A stretch of DNA of 64,000 nucleotides, taken from assembly GCF_000428045.1 (NCBI RefSeq), contig NZ_ATZE01000007.1, forward strand, positions 124,001 through 188,000. Direction: 5' to 3'. The notes under the pieces were generated by a model that was given only the letters and a program-made list of their open reading frames with translations, was not told the DNA's origin and made no database searches. Below are positions 9,141 to 17,602 of the stretch, in pieces; position 1 is the first letter of the stretch, and each line of letters opens with the position of its first letter. This stretch comes from Sedimenticola selenatireducens DSM 17993 (GTDB taxonomy: Bacteria; Pseudomonadota; Gammaproteobacteria; Chromatiales; Chromatiaceae). A program made the position numbers and the translations under genes.

Positions 9141-11900
9141 ATGACAAATAACTTGTCTTACGTGCGCACCCAAAAAGAACTACCGGCATCGAAAAAGACC
9201 TTTTCAGAATTTCGTCAGCGAATCAAAGAACTAGCTCCACTTGTATTGATTGCGGTTGCGCTGGCTATCATCATACCAGGCGAGGCCGATGCCTCTGTCA
9301 CGCTTGATAGTGCCGTATGGAATACAGCGAAAGAGCGGCTAACAGTAAGAGGCACGAGTGATGAGGATTTTGATATTCAAGTGGTCAATGCTTTTGATCA
9401 CAATCTGGTTATCGGCGAGGATGATCCCAACAGAAGGGGTAGGTGGAAAGTTACAGAGCGTGATCTGGAAATTGTGCCCTGCCGCATTAGCATATTTGAG
9501 GCCGGGACCGACAATAATCTGGGTGAAGCCGATGTAACAAACGCGCCGGCAGATTGTTACCCAAAGGTTGTGGTCGAGCCACCACCCGTCGAACCGCCGC
9601 CGGTTGAGCCACCTCCGGTTGAGCCACCTCCGGTTGAGCCGCCAACAGACCCTTCCAGTAACGTCTCTATCAACTCTACCAGCCAGAATGGTTTACCTTG
9701 GACTCCCGTCGAGGAACAGCCACTCATCATCGGACAGAATTACAAGGTCTTCGCCATTAATGACCTGGGAATGCATTGCGGTGACTTCGATACCCGAATC
9801 TCAAGTATCCTGCCGCCGTTCAATGTCCTGCATGCGACGGTCATACAAAGGGGCGTGGAGCCGAACGTCCTTACTCCCGCAGACGGTGTGAGTGTGGTTT
9901 ATTCGGCGGCCTCCAACCCGAATGATCCGATTCTGACAGGGGTTAACTCCGCGGGTACCGGGCCGGTTTATTCGAGCATGCTGGCAGATGGAACGGTCTA
10001 TAAAACCAATTTCTGGGAGGTGGCGAGAGAGGCATACGACGCCTTCTATCCGCCAATGATACTCCCGGCATTCTACCCGGCGGGTGCCAATATTCTGGAC
10101 CTGGGATTACCCATGCCCAATGTTGAACGCTTCTATCTCGGTGATGGTGCACTGACAGCCGATCAGCAATCCATGCCGGGCCGTCATGCTCCCTATCTGG
10201 ATAATCTGGTTGAACTGTTTGAGGCCTACGTGGTGGATCAACCGTTCTTCATGAATCCGGCATTCCGGTTTGGTTATGTCTCGGAGGGCGTCAACTGGTA
10301 TGAGGCCGCGGGCATTCCTGTATCCGCTTTTGATGACTACGGTCGTGAAAACCCCTGGCCCCTGTATCGGGTGCAGGCCCATGATGCGAGCGGAAATATC
10401 CTGGCAACGAATGATACTGTCGTGCCAATCTCCGGCGAGGCCAACTGCGGCGCCTGTCATGGTGCGACCGTTGATGGTGGCAATGGTGCTGCCACGGACC
10501 GCCTGGTCCAGGCGGGTATCGAAGTCGCCACGGTTCTGGATGATCCCAAGCTGGATGAGGTTCCGCTGGAAGTGAGCAAGGAGTATGCGGCCGACGTCAA
10601 TCTGCTACGCCTGCATGACCTGAAGCATGGGTCAGGTATTGCGCAACCCAAATACACACCTGACCTGGTTGATCAGACACCGGTTGTCTGCCAGTCCTGC
10701 CACTACACACCGGCGCTGGACCTGGCTCAACTCGGGCCGCTGGGGGAAGAGAATGATCCTGGAAACTCGCTCCATAATGGACGCGACCAGATAAAAAACA
10801 AATCGATGTCCAATGTTATGCACAGCCATCACGGCACTGTCACGGATAAAGATGGCAATCGGTTGTTCCCGGACATGCCGGCGATCGAAAAGGATGAAAA
10901 TGGTTTCGTGCTCAATGTGGTGGAGCGCCGGCAAGTTCTTGAAGAGACCTGTTACCAGTGCCATCCCGGTCGACGTAGCGACTGCCTGCGCGGCGCAATG
11001 GCCAATGGCGGCATGCTCTGTCAGGATTGCCACGGCAGCATGGAGCAGGTCGGCAATGATTTCACCCGAAATGTAACACCGGACAACCCCGGCGCCTTTG
11101 AGCTGGGTGGTGACTTCTACACCAATGCCGATCAGCCCCGTGTACCCTGGGCGAATGAGCCGGGTTGTGGTTCCTGTCATACCGGTGATGCAGTGGACAA
11201 TATGTCTGGGCATGCCGATGTCATGGTTAATCCTGGTAACAGCGCTGGAGCCACTGATGGCATACGGCTGTTACAGGCCTATCTGACCAATGATCCGAAG
11301 GCGACCCCTATTGTTCCGACCAACAAGCGTTTTGCTGAAAATGTCATCACCGCAGAGAATCCCGCTGTGATCGATGCTGCCCAGGAGGCCGGTACCGATC
11401 CGGCTGATGATCCACGGGTCGGTAACCCGATGCTCTACCGGGTAAGTACCGGGCATGAGGGTATTTTCTGTGAGGCGTGCCATGGTGCGACTCACGGTAT
11501 TTGGCCAAACAAGAACCCCGAGGCCAATGACAATGTGGCGGCCGTTCAACTCCAGGGGCATCGTGGGACGATCACCGAGTGCAGCACTTGTCATGACGCA
11601 CGGGCCTTCGAGGACAGTGGCAAATTCGAGCTGACCATGAATGGCCCCCACGGTATGCATCCGGTGGGCAGTCGTCACTGGAACACGCACCACAAGAAGG
11701 CCCAGGAAGATGGTCCGAGGAACAGCTGCCAGGCGTGCCACGGTACTGACGGTCAGGGTACGGTGCTCTCGGCAATGGCAACCAACCGGATTCTGGAATG
11801 TAAGGACGACGAGGGGCAATTCTGTGCCGATGAGGGTCCTAAAGAGTTTCCGAAAGGTCACCAGGTCGGCTGCGCGGATTGTCATGAAAATGAGATCTGA
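9141..11900 (+). CDS. Nine-heme c-type cytochrome with proline-rich hinge
   Basis: This 919-residue protein has nine CXXCH heme-binding motifs, at about residues 436, 517, 604, 627, 676, 777, 814, 863 and 911, the last only four residues from the end. A hydrophobic segment at residues 32-46 after a long basic N-terminus looks like an export signal. Residues about 50-140 look like an Ig-type beta domain; a Pro/Val/Glu repeat (EPPPV, four copies) at about 146-166 forms a hinge; residues about 170-430 are heme-free and contain a NDLGMHCGDFDTR stretch. It is probably a periplasmic or outer-surface electron carrier or multiheme enzyme. No cytochrome maturation or porin gene is adjacent. I do not recognise a named family. 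Confidence 0.85.
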   Translation: MTNNLSYVRTQKELPASKKTFSEFRQRIKELAPLVLIAVALAIIIPGEADASVTLDSAVWNTAKERLTVRGTSDEDFDIQVVNAFDHNLVIGEDDPNRRGRWKVTERDLEIVPCRISIFEAGTDNNLGEADVTNAPADCYPKVVVEPPPVEPPPVEPPPVEPPPVEPPTDPSSNVSINSTSQNGLPWTPVEEQPLIIGQNYKVFAINDLGMHCGDFDTRISSILPPFNVLHATVIQRGVEPNVLTPADGVSVVYSAASNPNDPILTGVNSAGTGPVYSSMLADGTVYKTNFWEVAREAYDAFYPPMILPAFYPAGANILDLGLPMPNVERFYLGDGALTADQQSMPGRHAPYLDNLVELFEAYVVDQPFFMNPAFRFGYVSEGVNWYEAAGIPVSAFDDYGRENPWPLYRVQAHDASGNILATNDTVVPISGEANCGACHGATVDGGNGAATDRLVQAGIEVATVLDDPKLDEVPLEVSKEYAADVNLLRLHDLKHGSGIAQPKYTPDLVDQTPVVCQSCHYTPALDLAQLGPLGEENDPGNSLHNGRDQIKNKSMSNVMHSHHGTVTDKDGNRLFPDMPAIEKDENGFVLNVVERRQVLEETCYQCHPGRRSDCLRGAMANGGMLCQDCHGSMEQVGNDFTRNVTPDNPGAFELGGDFYTNADQPRVPWANEPGCGSCHTGDAVDNMSGHADVMVNPGNSAGATDGIRLLQAYLTNDPKATPIVPTNKRFAENVITAENPAVIDAAQEAGTDPADDPRVGNPMLYRVSTGHEGIFCEACHGATHGIWPNKNPEANDNVAAVQLQGHRGTITECSTCHDARAFEDSGKFELTMNGPHGMHPVGSRHWNTHHKKAQEDGPRNSCQACHGTDGQGTVLSAMATNRILECKDDEGQFCADEGPKEFPKGHQVGCADCHENEI
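9575..9642 (+). repeat. In-frame 15-base tandem repeat encoding EPPPV
   Basis: About four and a half copies of a 15-base unit (gagccacctccggtt and variants) lie in frame inside the multiheme cytochrome gene and encode a Pro/Val/Glu hinge. The last two units are identical in DNA, which points to recent slippage; copy number may vary between strains. Confidence 0.85.
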
Positions 11901-11942
11901 TTGATCTGTGTAATGAGCAGTCTTACTGCTTATGCCCTATAA

Positions 11943-11969
11943 CACCCCTCTCCCTCAGGGAGAGGGGTG
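11943..11969. terminator. Perfect 12-bp hairpin after the multiheme cytochrome gene
   Basis: CACCCCTCTCCC and GGGAGAGGGGTG form a perfect 12-bp stem with a three-base loop, 42 bases past the stop codon. There is no T run, so factor-independent termination is uncertain; it may instead protect the transcript end. A similar CTCTCCCT palindrome lies at 19770-19790, so this may be a dispersed intergenic hairpin family. Confidence 0.55.
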
Positions 11970-12173
11970 GGTGGGACCCGCCAGCGCGGGCATATCCATG
12001 GCATAAATACTGTCGATATTTTTTACAAAATAGTCTAATTGTTCTTAATAATAAAAATAATTAACTGAGCATCTGTTTGATTCCCAATAGTATATTTTTC
12101 TTGGCTCGTTATTTGCTGAAGTGCATGTCAGGCATTAATACTCTAAATCTGAACTGCATTGCGGGAAATAATA

Positions 12174-12803
12174 ATGAAAATACTTTTGTGTGGGGTCATT
12201 TGGATCGCAACGCTGCTACCTGTCACTGTTTCGGCTTCTGTAATCTACAGCTTTGGTAACGGAGGCGATGGTAGCACCTCACATACGGTATCGGTTGACG
12301 GTCTGACCGTCGAGGTCTCGGGATATGATACCGATTACAATGCAACCACGAACACCGGTACGGCCGCCAATATAAACCGTCATGCCAATGGCTGGGGCAT
12401 CCAGACCGATCCGGCTGATCACAGGATTGGTCTGGATGAAGCGATGGTATTTGACTGGGCATCAAAAACCGTCTCGCTTTTGTCGAGTGTGGTGTTTGAA
12501 AGAGGCGGTACCCCAATCGAATTGTTCGATCTGTATATAGACGGATTACTTGTTTTGAATGATTTTGCCGTCACGCCGGATCTTGCTGGAAGCAATTTTG
12601 TTAGCCTGGATATGAGCGGTTTTGCCCTTTCAGGATCCCGGTTTGCCTTTGTCGGACAAACACCAACCACTAACGGTGATGGTAACCAGGGCATTAGAAT
12701 TCAACAGTTGGAGGTGGCTGTGGTTTCTGAGCCCTCAATCCTTATTCTCATGAGTGTAAGTCTTCTGGGACTTGGTTTGGTCAGGCGCAGAACGCAGGGT
12801 TGA
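12174..12803 (+). CDS. PEP-CTERM sorting domain protein
   Basis: This 209-residue exported protein has an N-terminal signal (residues 1-20) and ends in a variant PEP-CTERM tripartite tail: SEPS, a hydrophobic helix (ILILMSVSLLGLGLV) and RRRTQG. Such tails are cut and anchored by exosortase (EpsH/XrtA), usually with exopolysaccharide export. The body is a beta-rich, Gly/Asp/Asn-rich domain of unknown role with no cysteine. I chose the ATG at 12174, which has GGGA 7 bases upstream; the TTG at 12159 would add five residues. No exosortase or polysaccharide gene lies in this window, so the partner must be elsewhere. Confidence 0.82.
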   Translation: MKILLCGVIWIATLLPVTVSASVIYSFGNGGDGSTSHTVSVDGLTVEVSGYDTDYNATTNTGTAANINRHANGWGIQTDPADHRIGLDEAMVFDWASKTVSLLSSVVFERGGTPIELFDLYIDGLLVLNDFAVTPDLAGSNFVSLDMSGFALSGSRFAFVGQTPTTNGDGNQGIRIQQLEVAVVSEPSILILMSVSLLGLGLVRRRTQG

Positions 12804-12812
12804 ATCCCACAG

Positions 12813-12837
12813 CGCGGGCACGTTTATCGTGCCCGCG
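12813..12837. terminator. Hairpin downstream of the PEP-CTERM gene
   Basis: CGCGGGCACG and CGTGCCCGCG form a perfect 10-bp GC-rich stem with loop TTTAT, 9 bases past the stop codon. No T run follows, so it is a weak or factor-assisted terminator candidate. The following bases up to 13073 hold no gene I can support. Confidence 0.55.
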
Positions 12838-13073
12838 TCGCTATTCGCTAAATAGATCACCAGCCGCCGTAAAAAGCCCGATCTGTTTCCGCATTGATGA
12901 TCCCCGCAACATCGTTGCCAGGTTGTCTATTCCCGAAGTTTGCGTTTCGACCCTTTTATCTATCCGGGACGATTACAGTCCGTCGTACAGGTATTTAGGG
13001 TCAGTGAATAAATGACCCAATGCCAGGCTCGGTTTTACACGGATCCCAATTACTTTGCCTGGCTTGCTATATT

Positions 13074-13403
13074 TTAGTGGCCAATCGTTCCTGAAAAAAT
13101 ATGAATTACCCCTACGCCCGAAATAATCAGTCCCATACCTATTATGGCGGGGATATCCGGGATCTGTTTATACAGCAATGCACCAGCAATGGTGATCATG
13201 ACGATGCCGGCGCCTGACCAGATTGCATAAGTAATTCCTACCGGTATGGTTCTTAAAACCAGGGTCATGAAATAAAACGCAAAGCCATAGCCAACAATAA
13301 CCACCAGGCTTGGATATAGCTTAGAGAACTCTGCGGATGCCTTCAGTGCACTTGTTGCTACAACCTCTGCAATGATAGCAATAGCCAAATATATGTACGC
13401 CAT
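13074..13403 (-). CDS. SMR family multidrug/quaternary ammonium efflux protein (EmrE-like)
   Basis: At 109 residues with four hydrophobic helices, this matches the small multidrug resistance family almost exactly in length (EmrE has 110). The essential membrane glutamate is present as E13 in the first helix (IAIIAEVVATSALK), and helix 3 carries the family motif YAIWSGAGIV. SMR proteins work as dual-topology dimers that exchange protons for cationic compounds. I chose the ATG at 13403, preceded by AGAGAAAAAG; the longer frame to 13442 adds 13 hydrophilic residues not seen in the family. It lies 77 bases downstream of the isochorismatase-like gene on the same strand. Confidence 0.93.
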   Translation of the reverse strand: MAYIYLAIAIIAEVVATSALKASAEFSKLYPSLVVIVGYGFAFYFMTLVLRTIPVGITYAIWSGAGIVMITIAGALLYKQIPDIPAIIGMGLIISGVGVIHIFSGTIGH

Positions 13404-13480
13404 ATCTTTTTCTCTGGAATCCGGTTTTTGGATTAGGGTCAATCAGGTCGTGTCGGTTGTCATAGGTTCGCCCGACTGTG

Positions 13481-14020
13481 TTACTTGATAAGCCCGAGTA
13501 TTTCCTTGAACTCGGTGGCTCGACAGTCACCCACCAGCTCATACAGACACATCTCGACACTGGTCTTCCCGGCACCTTTGGAAGTGAGTTTGGAAATGGC
13601 GATTTCTTTATTGGATAGTGCTCTGGAAGAGACGCAATCACAAACCAGTTCGATTTCATACCCGAGGCGAATCAGGCTCGATACGGTCTGGTAAACACAA
13701 ATATGTGCTTCAATACCACATACCAGCCATGTGGTGACATTCGACTGTTTTACGGCTTTGTCAAATGCCTCCGAACCACAACCATCGAACATATATTTGG
13801 TTATTGGCTCAAGCGGAGTTAATGCTTCACTAATCTCCGGAATCGTCGCGCCCAGTTTTTCCGGGTTTTGCTCCAGCCACAAAATGGGCATATCGAGGGC
13901 CTTCATGCCCTTGATTAAAGCTACCGCATTTGCGACTAGCCTGTCGCTGTCATGAACAATATTTGCCAACTTGCCTTGTATATCTATAACAATAAGACCG
14001 GTGTTGTCTCTTCTTAACAT
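13481..14020 (-). CDS. Isochorismatase-like cysteine hydrolase (YcaC type)
   Basis: This 179-residue protein has the catalytic triad of the isochorismatase-like superfamily: Asp13 in LIVIDIQGKL, a lysine in ITKYMFDG (about residue 75) and Cys108 in CGIEAHICVYQT. The short length and lack of a carrier-protein domain place it with YcaC-type hydrolases of unknown substrate rather than with true isochorismatases. The end (KGAGKTSVEMCLYELVGD) is also typical of the YcaC group. The SMR gene follows on the same strand. Base composition is lower in G+C than the surrounding core genes. Confidence 0.9.
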   Translation of the reverse strand: MLRRDNTGLIVIDIQGKLANIVHDSDRLVANAVALIKGMKALDMPILWLEQNPEKLGATIPEISEALTPLEPITKYMFDGCGSEAFDKAVKQSNVTTWLVCGIEAHICVYQTVSSLIRLGYEIELVCDCVSSRALSNKEIAISKLTSKGAGKTSVEMCLYELVGDCRATEFKEILGLIK

Positions 14021-14120
14021 GAGTGCCTCTATGGCTTTCGCATTATAACGGTAGAGTCTTGACGGGTGGGCACAGAAGTCGCGTCTACCCCGGCGGTAAA
14101 TGGGCCTGTTTTTCTGTTAC

Positions 14121-14747
14121 TCACGTCAATCTGGGATTGATTATATAAGTGCCTGTGAGACTGGCGCTGGCCAGCACATGACCTTCAATGGCCGCGAGCG
14201 CCTCGGGGCCGCCAAAACGGCCGCTGAGTCCGCAGCCCTCAATATCCAGTGCGTAGAGCGTGAAGTGGTAGTGGTGCACAATGCTGTCGTTCCAGGGAGG
14301 GCAGGGACCATCGTAGCCGTAATAGTCTCCCGCCATGTCGGCATCACCCGCAAACCAGTCGGTGTAGTTGTTGATGCCACGAATGCCCCCGGCAGGTGAG
14401 GGGCCTCCCGGCTTTCCCTTCGCCGTGACCCCGTCGGCATCAGCAGCGGCAGCAATCTGTCGCTGATCGGCTGGGATATCCACCAGCACCCAGTGATAAA
14501 AATCGACCCGGGGCAGGTCGGCCGGTACTTCGCGCCCCTCCTGGTTCACGTCATCCGGTTTGCTAGGTACATCCGGGTCGTGGCAGATCAGGACAAAAGA
14601 GCGCGTTCCCTCAGGGACGTCATCCCAGCTCAGGCCCGGATTCTGATTGCCGGCAAGTGCCACGTGACTGTTTTTGTCATGCTTGCCAAAGGCATTGGTT
14701 ACGGGGATGGGCCGGTTATCCTTGATCTGGTCGCTGGTCAGTTTCAT
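14121..14747 (-). CDS. YbhB/YbcL family Raf kinase inhibitor-like protein (PEBP)
   Basis: This 208-residue protein matches the bacterial phosphatidylethanolamine-binding family. The N-terminal half has NPGLSWDDVPEGTRSFVLI followed by CHDPDVP, the D-P-D ligand-pocket motif, and YHWVLVDIP; the C-terminal half has GPCPPWNDSIVHHY and HFTLYALD, the second pocket motif. Bacterial members are cytoplasmic or periplasmic and have no settled role; this one has no signal peptide. The start ATG is preceded by AGGAGAATTCG. It lies 26 bases downstream of the cupin gene on the same strand, so the two are probably co-transcribed. Confidence 0.92.
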   Translation of the reverse strand: MKLTSDQIKDNRPIPVTNAFGKHDKNSHVALAGNQNPGLSWDDVPEGTRSFVLICHDPDVPSKPDDVNQEGREVPADLPRVDFYHWVLVDIPADQRQIAAAADADGVTAKGKPGGPSPAGGIRGINNYTDWFAGDADMAGDYYGYDGPCPPWNDSIVHHYHFTLYALDIEGCGLSGRFGGPEALAAIEGHVLASASLTGTYIINPRLT

Positions 14748-14773
14748 CGAATTCTCCTCTTACTTCTTCCGTA

Positions 14774-15217
14774 TTATAAATGTACCGTGACGCCGTTTTC
14801 GCTCACCACTTCTATGATTTTTTCCACATCCTGAGAATCTGCTGGAATTTGCTTGTCGACCGCCGTGAACATTTGGGAAGCTATGCTTCCGGCACCTGTT
14901 ACTTCAAGCATCTCGCCACCATCGGGACCATATTTGAATGCGTGTATCGTTCCACCGGGAATGAAAACCAGTGTGCCCGGTGTACACATATCCGCCTTCC
15001 CGTCGCAGGTGAACTCAACACTTCCTTTAAGCACAAAGAATGCTTCGTCCCAATCATGGCTGTGCGGAGGAGGCCCCATGTTATTCTCGCCGCTCTGGAA
15101 GCTGAATTCCTGTCCTTTCGTGTCCTTGTTTGAGGCAAGCACTGTTACTTTCGTGCCGACGACATTTAGCGCCGGTCCATAATTATTCTGGTTGACGATT
15201 AGCGGAGTTCTACTCAT
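14774..15217 (-). CDS. Single-domain cupin protein
   Basis: This 147-residue protein has both cupin motifs. Motif 1 reads PPHSHDWDEAFFVLKGSVEF and gives two histidines and a glutamate as metal ligands; motif 2 contains GTLVFIPGGTIHAFKYG with the fourth histidine. Such small cupins act as dioxygenases, isomerases or sensors, and the substrate cannot be read from sequence. It is the first gene of a short minus-strand run with the PEBP gene. The 226 bases upstream hold no gene I can support. Confidence 0.88.
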   Translation of the reverse strand: MSRTPLIVNQNNYGPALNVVGTKVTVLASNKDTKGQEFSFQSGENNMGPPPHSHDWDEAFFVLKGSVEFTCDGKADMCTPGTLVFIPGGTIHAFKYGPDGGEMLEVTGAGSIASQMFTAVDKQIPADSQDVEKIIEVVSENGVTVHL

Positions 15218-15443
15218 TGGCTTGCTCCTGATGGATTTGATGGGCCGGGTTGCAGCATCATGGGTGAGCTCGGTTGACTGGCATTACATAGTGTAGTTCA
15301 GCGAATCGACATGATGGCTGGTCAACGTGAGCGATTGGTCTACGACCGGCAGGGGGTATGAACCAATGGGATGAAAGTCCGCAGAATATTGATGGTTGTA
15401 GCGAAAATCATTCAAATCCAGACGGGTTTCTACACTGACCCCA

Positions 15444-15851
15444 TTACTTGGGTGAGTCTTCAAGCATTGGAATCTTTTCCAGGTCTTTGTCCCAATCTGC
15501 CCTGTTAGAAACAAAAATATGCGCATCCGGCCTGACCGGTAAATCGCCATCAAGACTACCAGCAGGTACCACCAAAAGCTTTCCTTCCATTTGATGATTA
15601 GGAAGTGCCGAGCCGCAAATAGAACAAAAGCATTTAGTGTGTTGAGTTGATGGCAGAGTGAAAATTTTAACTTTATCTTTGCCGGATACCCATTTTAGCG
15701 TCGCAGTGGTAGAAAAAAGATTGGCTGCATGGGCTGAGCCGGTATCTTTACGGCAACGACCACAATGACAAAGATAGAAACTTTCAAAGTTTCCCTCTAT
15801 TTCGAAACGTATTTCACCGCAAAGGCACGAACCAACTTTTTTAGTATTCAA
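15444..15851 (-). CDS. GFA family zinc protein (glutathione-dependent formaldehyde-activating-like)
   Basis: This 135-residue protein has the cysteine pattern of the GFA/CENP-V fold: Cys9 and Cys11 in VGSCLCGEIRFE, then CHCGRCRK, and CFCSICGS near residue 95, which together bind two zinc ions. The family was named for the formaldehyde-glutathione adduct-forming enzyme Gfa, but most members have no proven activity. Length is normal for the short bacterial form. It belongs to the A+T-richer accessory stretch. The region just upstream of its start contains a poly-C tandem repeat. Confidence 0.9.
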   Translation of the reverse strand: MNTKKVGSCLCGEIRFEIEGNFESFYLCHCGRCRKDTGSAHAANLFSTTATLKWVSGKDKVKIFTLPSTQHTKCFCSICGSALPNHQMEGKLLVVPAGSLDGDLPVRPDAHIFVSNRADWDKDLEKIPMLEDSPK

Positions 15852-15904
15852 TGACCGATCTCCAATTTAAGAAACGATGGAACAATCAGGTCAAGTCTGA
15901 CCCC

Positions 15905-15952
15905 AAACATCCCCCCCAAACATCCCCCCCAAACATCCCCCCCAAATATCCC
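15905..15952. repeat. 13-base poly-C tandem repeat
   Basis: Three full units of aaacatccccccc followed by a partial aaatatccc copy lie between the divergent GFA gene and the 3' end of the hydrolase-thioredoxin gene. The C7 runs make this a slippage-prone tract. It is 54 bases upstream of the GFA start, so length change could alter that promoter; this is inference. Confidence 0.85.
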
Positions 15953-16005
15953 AGGCATCATACCAGTAGGCAGGTTGGACTCAATCGCGTTCATCCAAAT
16001 ACGTA

Positions 16006-17268
16006 TCAAGGTGTCAGTAACGCCCTCAGTTGGTTGACAACCTCGGGTGCATCCCAGTGAATCGCCCCGTTCACGCCGTAAGCGATTTGTCCATTCGGGC
16101 CAATCACGAAGGTGGAGGGAAATACCAGCACGTTCCACTTGGCTGACTCCGTGCCATCCTCGTCCAGCAGGACCGGAAAATCGACCTTCACCTGCCCCAT
16201 GAATTTCTGTACCTGCTCGGCACCCTCAGCGTAGTTTACAGATATCAGTTCGAATGACTCGCCGGCCATCTGTTCCCGCAGGTTATTCAGCGAGGGTATC
16301 TCCTCCACGCAGGGACCGCACCAGGTGGCCCAGAAATTGACCAAGGTAACCTTGCCGCGATAGTCGTCCCTGGAGAGGTGCTGCCCTTTAGCGTCAACCA
16401 GGTCAATGGGCGGCGGAGCCGGGTTGCCACGAAAGGCTGTCAACTCGGAATCAAGGCCGCTGGACAATGCGGCAACCTTGTCCGCCAGGGGCAGGGCATG
16501 TCCTGGCGTTGGTGTTTTATCAAGCAGGTCCAGGCCTCGGACAATCTGTGCCGGGACCCTCTTCAGCGCGTTCAGCGTGGCAGGTGATTCATCGTCATCG
16601 TAGAAAAGGCCAGTGACTCCGGGCATCACCTGCACATACACCGTGGCGCCCCCTTTCTCCAGACGCGACAGCAGCTTGCCCAGTTGCCAGCGGTTTCCCC
16701 CCTTCTCTGCCTGGTAGAGAATTATCGGCACATTGGTGGCATCCACAATGGGCTCATAAACCGGCTCCAGGCCCAATGCCGGCACCGTGGCATAGAGTTC
16801 GGGTGAGAACAGCATGGCGCCCGACAGATAGGTGGTGGCCTCACCGCTGTTCTGCTGCGCCTGCTGCCAGTGCTGAATTCCGCGCAGGGTCGGAATGGCC
16901 GAATAGCCGCGGCCGATCACGGTGATCGTCTTACCGGTTCTTGCATGCGCCGCCGCTATCAAGCCTGACACATACTTGCCATCGATGGTCCGCATGGTCT
17001 GTGGCCCCTTGATGAGGAACAGGCTCTCCGCCAGATCCACCAGCCAGACCTCCACACCCAGCCCGGAGAGCTTCACCGCCGTTTCCAGCATGCGTGTCGG
17101 CTCACCCAGCCCCGGCATCAGCCAGATGGCCAGATGGGTGCCTTCGGCGGGATAGCGAACAATGGTAAGTTCCTGATCCGCCACCGGAACGAGCAGCTCG
17201 CCAGGTGGATCCTGTGCGAATACGCAGAAGGAAACAAGCAAGGCGAACATGAGGGTAATTAACTGCAT
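16006..17268 (-). CDS. Alpha/beta-hydrolase-like protein fused to a TlpA-type thioredoxin domain
   Basis: This 420-residue exported protein has a signal peptide (residues 1-18, ending VFAQ). Residues about 30-260 resemble a DUF3530/esterase-like alpha/beta fold (WLMPGLGEP, then VIGRGYSAIPTLRGI as a candidate nucleophile elbow). Residues about 285-420 are a TlpA/ResA thioredoxin with the active site WCGPC at 316-320 and the cis-proline segment VFPSTFVIG. TlpA-like proteins reduce disulfides in the periplasm, often for cytochrome c maturation. I chose the ATG at 17268, where the signal peptide starts; the open frame extends 19 codons further. The fusion is unusual, and the partner of the hydrolase part is not known. 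Confidence 0.82.
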   Translation of the reverse strand: MQLITLMFALLVSFCVFAQDPPGELLVPVADQELTIVRYPAEGTHLAIWLMPGLGEPTRMLETAVKLSGLGVEVWLVDLAESLFLIKGPQTMRTIDGKYVSGLIAAAHARTGKTITVIGRGYSAIPTLRGIQHWQQAQQNSGEATTYLSGAMLFSPELYATVPALGLEPVYEPIVDATNVPIILYQAEKGGNRWQLGKLLSRLEKGGATVYVQVMPGVTGLFYDDDESPATLNALKRVPAQIVRGLDLLDKTPTPGHALPLADKVAALSSGLDSELTAFRGNPAPPPIDLVDAKGQHLSRDDYRGKVTLVNFWATWCGPCVEEIPSLNNLREQMAGESFELISVNYAEGAEQVQKFMGQVKVDFPVLLDEDGTESAKWNVLVFPSTFVIGPNGQIAYGVNGAIHWDAPEVVNQLRALLTP

Positions 17269-17602
17269 TGGGTGCCACCGGGTTAAATGACGTGGGCCGA
17301 TTATAGACAGTTGTACCCGACCCAAACCATTACCATTTACCCGAACCGGTTCAACAGTGGAGTTTGAAAGTTTGGATGGAAGTTTTAGGTCGTATGGAAA
17401 GCCACCGATGGAGCTATGTGTGCGACATTTAGTTTTTCATCTGACGCCAGATATCTTGGGTGGCATTGGTCTTTCGGCCATGTTGCTGGTGCGTTTTATT
17501 ATGGTTTAACCTTTTATTTCATCAGGTTAAGGCATGTTGGCCTGCAATCCTGGAGCCAAACCGGTATACTGTTCCGTCAACTTTGTTCACGGTGCTCCCC
17601 CC

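Noticed and set aside
12800-13015. 72-codon plus-strand ORF after the PEP-CTERM gene
   Set aside because: It starts inside the hairpin region, has no ribosome site and no recognisable features.
15284-15553. 89-codon minus-strand ORF before the GFA stop
   Set aside because: It overlaps the end of the GFA gene in another frame, and has no ribosome site or known motif.
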